NCBI RefSeq assembly: GCF_003086295.3
Contig: NC_092054.1
Span: forward strand, 12,163,878 to 12,227,877
Length of the DNA stretch: 64,000 nt
Direction: 5' to 3'
Origin: Arachis hypogaea
Lineage: Eukaryota > Streptophyta > Magnoliopsida > Fabales > Fabaceae
Numbering within the stretch: the stretch's first letter is position 1; each line of letters begins with the position of its first letter. The notes under the pieces were generated by a model. That model did no database searches. It had not been told where the DNA came from and worked only from the letters and a program-made list of their open reading frames with translations. The position numbers were made by a program, and so were the translations under genes. Shown one piece after another: positions 1-11,327 of the stretch.

Positions 1-149
1 GCCAAACCAATTTAAATATAGCTATCTTAAGCAAACTAATTTTTACATTATATATTATCAAATAATTGATTGAAAATATACACTCCTGCACGATAATTTT
101 TAAATTTGAATTTAGAAGTATTCAATAAATCACATTTTTTAATCAACGT

Positions 150-269
150 ATAACAAAAAAATTAGTTAAAGACAAAATATTCAACACAGAATAATTTTAG
201 TCATTTAAAATTTAAATATTAAAAATTAGATTAGGTATTAAAAATTAAATACAACTTTGTGGTATGCTT

Positions 270-300
<31 letters not shown>

Positions 301-428
301 AATAATTATAACAAAAAAATTAGTTAAAGACAAAATATTCAACACAGAATAATTTTAGTCATTTAAAATTTAAATATTAAAAATTAGATTAGGTATTAAA
401 AATTAAATACAACTTTGTGGTATGCTTC

Positions 429-479
<51 letters not shown>

Positions 480-480
480 A
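150..480. repeat. 158-bp tandem duplication ending in CAA microsatellites
   Basis: Two near-identical units start at 150 and 308 (period 158). Each begins ATAACAAAAAAATTAG and ends in a CAA trinucleotide run (about 270-299 and 428-478) of different lengths. The rest of 1-1344 is AT-rich with no coding signal I can support. Confidence 0.9.
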
Positions 481-1344
481 ATAATAATAATATACTTTTA
501 AAAAGTGGTTATGCATGTTCTCCGTGATATGTAATTTTTAAATTTATTTTATAAATAATAAAATATATAATTTTGGATAATTACATTGAGTGAATAATAA
601 AAATTAGTATCCAAATTAACAAACTTTAACCTATCTGATAAAAGAAAATGAAACTTACATAAAACATATAAAAATTACATAAAACATAGTGTATTGTGTA
701 GTAACAGTATTTTTAGAGAGTGTATAATAGTCTTATTTTTTTCAAATATTTAACAATTAAGCTATATTATATTAATTCTTTTCAATTACTAAACTAATAA
801 GTTTATAACATGTGAACAGTAAAAAAAATAAAATTGTAAAGAAGTTGAACAAAATAAAATGAAAATACTAATCAATAGAAGACTAATCAACAGTTAAAAA
901 ATTTATTTGAAATGAAAAAAAATAAATAAAACTTACATAAAGATGCGGTGCAATGTGCAACAGTAACACCTTCAAAAGGATATCTAATAATCAAATATTG
1001 AGTATGAAAGATTATATGTAATTGTAGAGTTCTTATATAGAGCTATTGTATTTTGGGCTGGACTAAAATATTAATGTGTATATATTATAATTTGTTGGAA
1101 AGAATCAAAGATATTATTTTATTTTAAATTTAATAGTTTTCCTTTTTGAACCAAATAAAAAATTTCTATTTACGGAGTCATAAATATAATATAACATACT
1201 TTAATAAGTCCCAGCAGCATACAACACCAACACCCTAACAATCAATCTCATTCAGTAATTACTCTCATTTAATAATATTTTTTATTTGATAATTTTACGT
1301 TCAATGATTGACTAATAATAAATTAAAAGCATTTTTTATTAATG
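481..1344. other. AT-rich intergenic DNA
   Basis: No coding frame, RNA gene or recognisable repeat was seen in this stretch apart from short A/T homopolymers. Confidence 0.6.
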
Positions 1345-1353
1345 TTATTATTT

Positions 1354-3238
1354 GGATTTTTTACTTAAATAAATTTTATAGAACTCAAATTTACTGGATT
1401 CCCCTGAAATGAGATCTGCAACGTGATTACCCTCTTTCTATTATTATATAAATCGTCCTAGGCTTTGTAGGATTAAATAAAACATAAACCATTTCAGCCT
1501 GGAACGATTAATGCATGATCTGGTAAGGGAAGCGAAGCAAAGGGTAAATCGTGCCAGAGTCCCTAGAGTTAAAAGGAAAACGTAAATTGTCCCAGGCTGG
1601 TAGGTTTAACATGTTGTTGGACTAAACCTCATTGGACTGCCACGATTTACATACAAAGGAAAGCCTACTCACCCTGCTACTATTTATGTATAATAGGGTA
1701 TTTTTATTTATAATATTTTAATTTAAATTATATCTATTTAAATTTTAACTTAAAAAATAAAAATATAATTTTTATAATTTCAATTATTAATTTTATTAAT
1801 AAGATTAAATTAAATTAAAAAAAATACTAACAAATTATAATAGAAAGAGTACTAAATTTTAATATATAAATTTAAGCCTTTTTCTTTAAAAAAATGTCAA
1901 AAGGTGTTAAAAAATATAATTTTAAATAATATGAATTCATATTATTTTGAATAACATAAATTTAAGTTTTTATAAAATTTCTAGTATTCATTGTTTATAT
2001 GATTTTTTTAATCATTTTTATTGATACATATTTTTTTATAAAATTTTGTTTGTCATTTTATAAAAACTTAAATTTATGTTATTCAAAACCACATAAATTT
2101 ATATTATGCAAAATTATATTTTTTAACACCTTATGACATTTTTTATAAAAAAACTTAAATTTATTTATTAAAATTTAGTACTCTTTTTATTATAATTTGT
2201 TAGTATTTTTTTTATTTAGTTTGGTTTTTTTTAATAGAATTAATAATTAAAATTTATATGAAGTCAAATAAAAAAGACAAAAAAATTCAATAAAAAATAT
2301 GCATTAATAAAAATGATTAAAAAAAATTATATAAACCACGAATATTAAAAATTTCATAAAAACTTAAATTTATGTTACTTAAAACAACATAAATTTATAT
2401 TATGCAAAATTAATATTATTTAACACCTTTTGACATTTTTTGTAAAGAAAAAACTTAAATTTATGTATTAAAATTTAGTACTCTTTTATGATAATTTGTT
2501 AGTATTTTTTTTAATTTAATTTAATCTTCTCAATGAAATCAATAATTGAAATTATAAAAAGTATATTTTTATTTTTTAAGTTAAAATTTAAATAGATATA
2601 ATTTAAATTAAAATATTATAAATAAAAGTACCCTATTATACAACCATCACTCTACAGTAAGAAAGAGTGTTAACTAAGTTATTAAAAAGCCTAATTTCTA
2701 ACGTCTTATACTAAACTACGTACACCCTAAATCATTAAACCCACCAAACTCACCGTCGCACAATGTCTTCATTCAAAATTATTCTAAATTGCATACTAAG
2801 CATATACTATATGATCCAACATATTAACGTAGTTAATTTTGCCATGCAATCAACTCAACAACATTGCAAGCATAAATCGTCCCAGCCCAGTTTGTGCTAC
2901 CAAGTAACACGTGAATCGCGCCAAGATGAGTAGGGTCTCCTTTGTGTGTAAATTGTGGCAGCCTAATGTGGTTTAGCTCAACAACATGTTAAACCTACCA
3001 GCCTGGAACGATTTACGTTCTCCTTTTAACTCTAGGGACCTGGCACGATTTACCCTTTGTTTCCCTTGCTAGATCATGCATTAATCGTTCCAGGCTGAAA
3101 TGATTTACGTTTTATTTAATCCTACACAGCCTAAGACGATTTATATAATAATAGAAACAGGATAATCACGTTGCAGATCTCATTTCAGGGGAATCCAGTA
3201 AATTTGGGTTCTATAAAATTTATTTAAGTAAAAAACCC
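1354..3238. mobile_element. Mutator-like foldback transposon, non-autonomous
   Basis: The left end (GGATTTTTTACTTAAATAAA) is repeated in inverted form at the right end (GGGTTTTTTACTT...). Immediately outside lie identical 9-bp direct repeats, TTATTATTT, at 1345-1353 and 3239-3247, the target duplication length of Mutator-like elements. Outer arms pair about 1354-1700 with 2923-3238. The AT-rich interior is also palindromic (about 1693-2030 with 2300-2643), so nearly the whole unit could fold into one hairpin. The right arm carries an extra ~280 bp (about 2644-2922) that the left arm lacks. No transposase frame is present, so movement would need an enzyme supplied elsewhere. Both arms contain repeated copies of a motif close to AAATCGTCCCAGG. 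Confidence 0.85.
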
Positions 3239-3247
3239 TTATTATTT

Positions 3248-3942
3248 TATTTCGGAAAAATCCATATACTAATTTTTATTTGCGGATTTTGAGTTTAGGT
3301 TGAAGAATTTAGAATATGATTAATATATATCAGTCCCATGTCATGATTGTTTAAAACTTGTGCCATCTTCTTCGTGAACCACTCCTATTTCTGAATATTT
3401 TTCTGATCTTTAAACAACTTCATGAATCAAAATTTTTCTCTAAATCTCGATCTTAAGGGGGGGGAGAGGAGGGAGAGTGAAGGGTCACTGTTGTCAAAGT
3501 AGAGACAACGCAGCAACTCTCCCACATTAAGAATAAGTTGAAAATAGCATATAATAAATAAGTGACTCTATTAATTAGAAGTTGGTAAAATCGCTATCCT
3601 TCGAGTTAATACTAAATTATAAAATTGGAAGAAAAAAAAGTGTTAAGTGTACTGATATTTTGGAATCCATGTTGAACATTTAAAAAAAAAAAACACCACC
3701 AAAAAGCTTAAATTATTCTATCTTCTTTAAAATACGATGATTGATCCCCACCCAAATAATAATAACTTGAGGAGCAAGGTCGCTGAACGCCAATGACTAT
3801 TGTTTGATATACAGGTCAATTAGTCAATTACTTTCTTGTTCTTTTAGTCAATTACAGAAAATAGCAGATATAATCATATAGTCAAAAAATCTGTATTCTA
3901 AAAGTATTCAATAAATTTTAATAAAAAAAATAACATCTAAAA

Positions 3943-4000
<58 letters not shown>

Positions 4001-4272
4001 CGCTAATAATACCCATAATTATCTAATTATATATTAGAGTCATGTTTGACTTATATCAAAATAAAAAGAAAGTACTTTCAATGTCATTAGCATATCCCAA
4101 AAAACATAGATAATTAAATAAAACAAAACAATAATTATTTAATTTAAAATATTTTAAAATTTGAATAGTATCTGTTCTCTCAATAAACAATAGTCATAGC
4201 CAAGACTTTACCAAACCTTTAAAACATGCTCCTTTATCTCCATTACATGAAAAACATCATGTTTCACAGCAG
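3248..4272. other. AT-rich flank with an (AT)n microsatellite
   Basis: Intergenic DNA downstream of the first RPA1-like gene. It holds a perfect AT dinucleotide run at 3946-3996 and a G-rich patch near 3459. No gene is supported. Confidence 0.7.
3946..3996. repeat. (AT)n microsatellite
   Basis: Uninterrupted alternating A and T over about 51 bases. Confidence 0.95.
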
Positions 4273-7200
4273 CTACTTTTTAATGGAAGGAGTACCAGAC
4301 ATGTTGAACTCATCCAACAGACGCTTCAAACAAAACAAAACAAAAAAGTATAATTAAGATTTTAACCAAAAAATAAATTTCAAAATATAAAAGAGGCCAT
4401 ATAAGTGAAGACTAAATGAATACCCTCACAACAGGTCTTTTAATAACAGACAAATTTTTCACAATTGGATAAGGTGACTCATCACAAACAGAACATCCAT
4501 CTTCACCTCGAGACTACATAAAAAAACAATGAAAAAAAATAAATAAACAACATCTCATATTTGGCAAATTAAGTCTTAATATACATAGTCTAAAAATCAA
4601 CAAAAAATAAAGAAGAAATTATACATGCATAGGGTTAATAGGACCAGCACTGGGTACACCAGATTTTACCGGGCCTTGAGTGTCCCTCCACCTCGGTAAA
4701 TTGGTAGAATCAGAACGTATCACCGATACATCATAAGAATCGCACCATCCAGTAGTTTTTACTTCGACCTTGAATAGAAACTCCTTATCAAGGAAAAACT
4801 CATTAAAACCAGTAGGATCTTTGCTTGCTTTCCCTTTTTCCTACACCAAAAATTTTACATTTATATCGTTCTAAATAAACAAACATATCTTATTGACAAT
4901 CATAACGTGTTCAACGAAATTGGTTTCACGTACATTCAACTCTTTCACCATCTCAGTACATGTTCGTCCGAATAGTGCTGCGACCTCCTTATCGAACACA
5001 ACAAAGTTCGTTGTACCAGTACCATCAAAAACCAACAAATTCAACTTATACCTGTTTTTTTTTATTCAAAAACATCAATTAACACCTGGCCTATCACCCT
5101 TTAGTTACAACAAAATCATAAAAATGATATTCAACATAATTTAGATGCTCAAACACAATTTTTTTTAGATTTATCAGTTTTCTAGATTTTAGCCTAGCAA
5201 AGGAGACTTTGGTATAAAAGTGATGTAGGTATATGAATTTTTTTCTGTGCACTCTATCTTTGTTTGCCAGCTTTTTTTTTTTGTGTGGCTAAACCAGATT
5301 TCCATCAACCAAAGCAGTTTTTGTTTTTAATAAATATTAGTATTAAGCCAGATATTGCTAAATCATTAAAAATCAACATAATCAATTAGTTAACTATATT
5401 GCATTTTTATGAAAAGATTGGACAAATAAATCTAATTAGAGTAATACCTGTCAACCACATTATTCACGTTCTTATTACAGCCATCGCAGAAGTATTCATC
5501 CGCATTAGCTTCTGCCTTCACGCTGCAAACACATGATTTATACCACCAACTTGGAACGGGTTCAACATCAAGAACAGTGGCCCGAACAACATAGAATCCA
5601 ACCTATATAGGAACAGTTTGAAAGTTTTAAAAAAAAAATTAACCAAACGAAAAAAAGTAGTTTTATATAAAGCACTCACATCCGCAGCAGCACGTAACTC
5701 CTTTATTGTCTTCCTCCCAATGGAATATAAAACTTCATCTTCATCAAGATATGCTGGTTTGCCAGAAACCACAGACAGGTACTGCGAGATCTCTCTATAG
5801 TACACACTACTTATCAATCACGATGCCACAAAAATACAGTCAATATGCACAACCATAAATAATTCACAACTATTGTTACAATACCTTTTTCGAAGCATCA
5901 AAGCCTCAGGAATATCTGGATTTATCAAGAGTCTAGTACCATACATAATGTTCTGCACAATATTGGTACCTATATATAACAATCATTGTTTAAATGAGTT
6001 GTACAATTATATATGACAGAAGAATTATCGAATGGAAGGTAACCAAAAGTGTACTTAGATTTAAAAAAATAATTATAACCTACTATGAACCTAATTAATT
6101 ATTAAAATTTTTTATTTTAGCAATGACATATAAAAAAAATATTCAATGCAAATATAAAATAATAAAAAGTATTATATAATAACAGAAATATAGTTTAAAA
6201 TTATATATTGATTAATTAATTCTCGAGTAATTCAACATAGGATTTACAATCAACGAAGAAAAAAAAACTGCTGATACCTCGTTTATCCAATTTTATATAA
6301 TAATAGTTTGTATCACTTCAACCAATTAAATTTTAGAAATTAAAAACAAAAAAGAGAATTTCCAATGATATTTAAAAAAATCCCTACTTATCTCAAATGT
6401 TTTTACTATATGAAAATATTGATGGCATAACCGTCCTTCTATTGACAACCTTTCATGAGCCACCCATTTTGCATCTCAATAATTAGTAAAAATAGTTACA
6501 ATAAGAATATAATCATTTGATAGTAATCAAATACTCACGTAAATTTTTTACTCTTGCAAATTGAAAAATAACTATTGGCAGTTGTTGATCGCCCGATGCT
6601 AGAAAATCCTTGATCCAGTCCACCATCTCTTCAAGAACAACAATATTAAGCTGTAAACTGTATAGAAATGCAAATTATTTAGAAAATAAAAGATTACTTA
6701 TTTAAACATATTAAGTGGTGAGTAAGGATTGTTGAAAAAAATACACCCGTCATTCTCAATATGAATGACCATCATGTTAATAAGTTTGACATCCTTCATG
6801 TATTTCCTCTCACCCTCTACGCCGGCCATAACTCCAGCAACGTCTTAAATAAATATCAAACAGAAAAATGTGCCCAAATCACACGTTTTAGTGATATTTT
6901 GTCATAATTAAAAAAAAAATCAACTTGTGTACTTGCCATAAATTATACACTTACCAACCAAAAAAGGATGATGAGGAGAGTATCCCATAATTTTCCTAAA
7001 AGGGACCAACTTAATACCATATAACGGTATTGCATCACAGAAAGAGGGTAAGACAGTAGTTCTATCTTGAAAAAACAACCGAAATTGATGCGATGTTGTG
7101 CGATACAACCCACAGTTGTTGTTAACTCCAAAGTATGTAAAAAATACACAGTTCCTTCCGATATCAATGACTCGAACACAGATATCAGATCCTCACCTAC

Positions 7201-8918
7201 AGAAGCATGCATAGTTGTTCCCTATTTTTTCACAAAGAAAAAAATTTTATTATTCACTTTCTACACCCAGTACCAATAAGTTCCAACTAAATAAACAAAC
7301 AAAATTTATATAAAAATTTTCTTTCAATATTTATAACCGAATAAATTAAAAATATGATTTAAATCTAGAATATTAAGTATTAAGCATTAGTAACAGATTT
7401 ATATGCAACCAAAGGAAGAATATACACATAATGGATTCAAATGTTTAATACTTTAATATATACTATCGTTATATTTTAAACATATATTTAATTATATATT
7501 GAGAATAATTAGAATATTTAATTTTAACTGTATATCTAATTAGAGCATTTTAAAAAGTTTGCTAAAAGTCTCTCAAAACCCCCTCTTTATTGGCCAAATA
7601 TCCCTCCCTCCATTCTCAATTTAAATGATTCTCTTTTCCATTATAGTTCCTCATGGCCGACAGTGAAACCTTTTGAATCTTTTTCTTTTCCCTAGTGTAC
7701 ATTTTTTACAAAAGGAAGAGTTAGTTTTATATTTTGCACCTAGATTTTGTTCTTTTCTATATATATATATATATATGCGTGCTAGTCACACTTATGGAAA
7801 GACTTGGTATTTGGATTGAATTCTTTTCATTTAAATTGACTCTTAATGAGGACATATACTAAATTACCTAAAAAATTCATGAAATAAAATACAACAAAAT
7901 AGAAGGCAAAGATTAATTTTTCTGATACATGTAAGTCGCAAGCAAGATGGGGATCTCATTGTGACATGACTTCATCATATTGAAGATAAAGTTGCTTCAT
8001 ATATATTAAAAATAAAAATATAAAATACTGTTAATAAATAGTTATGGCCTAGAAATCGAAGTTCGTGAAAAAACCAAAAAATAAATAGGTTAGTACTCCT
8101 TACCAACGATACCTTTAAGGATACTAATTCTTTAGTTGCTATATATATGAAATCTGTCTTTAGATGTGTTAAAATAAAACGCATAATAATATAAAACAGA
8201 GCCAATAACAAATTGAAGAAAAATTTTACTAAATAATACAATTTTTTATAGTCCTATACCTATAACAAAAAATGACGCATCAGCCAATTTAAATGAAATA
8301 CACTAAATATAAACATATTATGTAATACAATCATATTGATAAATTATTTTGGCTTATAAAATTATATTTCCTTAATAAAATTCTTTAATGCAGAATTTAA
8401 ACCAAAATAAGACACATTAATTTTTAAAGCATTATTTAATTGTTATAGGACATTATAAGGATAATAATTAAAATTATATAAATTTTCTTATGAAACAAAA
8501 TTTAAATGAAACAATATTTAACAGAGTTAAAATTTAAATCTTTTTTTACTGTAAAATATTCTTTTATAAAAAATTTTCTTGCTTTTCTTGCAAGGAAATA
8601 TATAATTGGGTTTTATTCTTGTTCAATTTTTAATTGAATGGTCACAAGAAAACCATAAAACTGTTGAGATTGAAATTGTAATAATTATGAGAGTGAGGAA
8701 CATATAAATGTGGGACTATGTGTATAAAAACAGAGAAATAATTGTGTGGATAAATAAATTAGAAGTACCTGCTCATCCATCAACACCATTTCAATAGAGC
8801 TACTGGATTTGGGGTCTTTGAATTTTGGTAAAGACCAGAGTCTGATTACTCTGACATGAATCTTCCAGCTCTCTTTTGGCGGTGCAATCATCTCTAACAA
8901 ATCATATTGTCTATCCAT
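4273..8918 (-). CDS. Replication protein A 70 kDa DNA-binding subunit-like, one frameshift
   Basis: RPA70 paralogue, single-stranded-DNA-binding OB-fold family of plants. Eleven exons with consensus splice sites: 8769-8918, 6955-7221, 6747-6843, 6539-6657, 5885-5969, 5680-5794, 5448-5602, 4907-5051, 4625-4840, 4430-4513, 4273-4323. The end of the 4907 exon is the least certain. The N-terminus reads MDRQYDLLEMIAPP and then HVRVIRLW, typical of the family's first OB domain. A zinc-binding segment (SCVCS...FCDGC) lies in the 5448-5602 exon. The total is about 494 residues if one base is added to an A6 run at 7139-7144. As given, that run shifts the frame inside the second exon and would truncate the protein after about 80 residues. 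Everything else is open, so this is either a very young pseudogene or an assembly error in a homopolymer. The function in replication or repair is family knowledge. Confidence 0.8.
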
Positions 8919-9062
8919 TTTTTCTCTAGATAAAAAAATAAGAGCAAACGTAAATTCTAGCAAGTATGTATGATAACAGTATAAGACCATACTTCCTAGG
9001 CTTTTATAGCAACTAAGAAGAGGTATATTTTTTGGGTAAATCACTTTAAAATTAGACTGCAT

Positions 9063-9508
9063 CCAAAATCATATTTCTTCCATAATCCAAAAGAAGAAAA
9101 AATCTGTCTTGATAATTTAAAAAATAAAAAAAAGATTTGAATTGAAAATACAGCTCTTATTCTATATCATAAATACTGTCAATTAAAATTATATTGAGTA
9201 AAAAAAGATATGAAAATAACAGCTGAATTCATGTCTTCCTTTAAGAAAAAAAAATATACATATACGTATATAATAATACCCATAATATATGTATAAGAAA
9301 AATCCATAATATATACGTGTACAGTAATACACATAATATATGTATCAGAAGAAAGATATTGTATTATTTTATTTCGAAAAAAATCTCATCATTTTATTGT
9401 TGTTTTCTAAACCATGTATCATACGTAGCAAATTTAAGATAATTTTATCCAAATCATATGCCTTTTTTATGAGCTTAAATTATTAGAAAAAATAATTTTA
9501 TAACATAG
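9063..9508. other. AT-rich 5' flank
   Basis: Lies between the first RPA1-like start codon and the duplicated leader block. No gene seen; short repeated ATATACGTAT-like tracts occur near 9258-9350. Confidence 0.5.
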
Positions 9509-10335
9509 TATCATATTTTCTATAATTTAAAATTTGAGATATTGATTTTTATTGACTCCTAAAAAAATATTGCAACATAAGACAAATAAAAAAAATAATA
9601 TAAAAGATTTAGACAAAATAAAAAAAAATTACGTGAAAAGACGTATTAAAAGAGGGATCAATTGTATGATAAATTTAATTATATATGGGTTGCATGCAAT
9701 TTGGGATTAGGGTTTTAAATTACATATATTAATGAAATTCGTTCAGAGACTTACCATGGTTACAACCAAGGTTCTGAGAACAGGGAAAGGACTCAAGAAA
9801 GGATCCATCGGAAAGCTGTTGTTAGGACTGGGCATGTTTGTGTGCAAGTGTTTCAAGTTATTGGTTTTTTTTCTCTATAATCTAAAACACAAAACATACA
9901 ACGGTGAGCTGAATAATCAAATAATAATCTACAAATTTTACAAAAACACAAAGCAGCAGCAGTACAACAGAGCCAGAACCCCGAAATCAAATAATCATTC
10001 AATGATTTCAACAAAACAAAACCCTATAATCATTAAATAATTTGTTGATTTTAGAACAGAGATCCAGAGAATAAAATGAAAATCGAAGAATAGGTGCACA
10101 CCAAAGCCACTGACCTTCGAGATAATGACGCCGAGACGACGGCGACAAGACGACCGCGAGCAGCAGGAAGAATCCGACGGAGGATGGGCGCGGAGTGATG
10201 AAGAAGACATCAAATAGGGGATCTGACTTGGAAAAACACGGACAGTACAAAGAGAAACTCCTCGGACAGCCACGGACGGCGGCAACCGGTCACACCGTTC
10301 AGCGGCGGTGGAGGCTAGCTAGGGTTTTCTCTTCT
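9509..10335 (-). promoter_or_regulatory. Duplicated leader/promoter block of RPA1-like gene 1
   Basis: This block closely matches 15,750-16,540, at the same distance upstream of the second RPA1-like gene. Read on the minus strand it is GC-rich at 10,120-10,330 and then has a donor-like GAAG|GTCAGT. Next comes an exon-like piece ending ACCATG|GTAAGT at about 9,756, with a short frame starting MPSPNNSFPMDPF. Because the same signals recur in both copies I infer transcribed 5' leader exons with their promoter. The two copies do not give a consistent spliced coding frame, so I do not call a protein. Confidence 0.5.
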
Positions 10336-10339
10336 TGTT

Positions 10340-11327
10340 ATCTTTGAATGAAATAATGAATAAAGGTAACAAAAGAGAGGAGGGAGACCAGCATGCAGTA
10401 AGTGTTATTCCCTTTTTGTTTTCTTTTGTTTTATTTATCTATTCTAATTAATAAAAGTAACAAAAGAGAGGATGGAGACCAACTAACGTGTTCTTGTTTT
10501 CTTTTGGTTTCTTTATTTATTCTAATTCCCTTTCTGTTTTCTTTATTTATTTTAATTCCCTTTTTATTTTCTTTTGTTTTCTCTATTCATTCTAATTTAT
10601 AAAGAGACTACTTGTGATTGATCAGATTCTCTACACTTATTTTGATAAACGAAGAAATTGATTAAAAAAGTTCTTATTTCTGTTCATTGAATAGGTTCTT
10701 TCTATTTTAAAATAATTGTTGTTTTAATTTTAACATTTAGATTCATTAAAAAATTAAAAAATGCATTTTAAATTAAAATAAAAGCCATACCTATTTTAAA
10801 ACTGAAGAAGTATATGATAATGATAATAATAATGATGCTGAATGAGCAAATAATTTCAGTAATGCATGATTTATTCCCAAGTTCTCAAAGTAGTAATCAT
10901 ATCCATGTGAGAGAGGGGATTCCAATGCAAGGTTCAAGATATTCCAAGACCAAACATGCTGTGCATAGTTGAATCTCACTCAACTCTCCTTGCAATTGCC
11001 AACATATTATCACCACCACCAATATTACACTTATTTCTTCAACGGGCTTTCATTTTTTTATATAATTATTCAAATACTAATAATAATAATAACTATTTAT
11101 TAAAAGAAAACACACTCAAAATCTTGGATTAAATAAACAAATATACGAAACAACTCTTGTATCAAGTTATAAGAGATAAATTAATGTCAACACAAAAACT
11201 TTGAAAAATAAACTACTCATATATTGTAGATCCTAATAACTTTCAAACAACCATAGTTCATTCAAATAATAGTTTAAATAAATTATTCTCCTATATTTTA
11301 AATCGAACTGTGTAGAGGCGTGTTGAT
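10340..11327. other. Intergenic spacer between the RPA1-like genes
   Basis: AT-rich sequence with C/T-rich tracts around 10,400-10,600. No gene or known repeat is supported. Confidence 0.5.

Noticed and set aside
10402..10602. Leu/Phe-rich plus-strand frame
   Set aside because: Arises from repeated TTTCTTTTGTTTTC tracts; no signal of a real gene.
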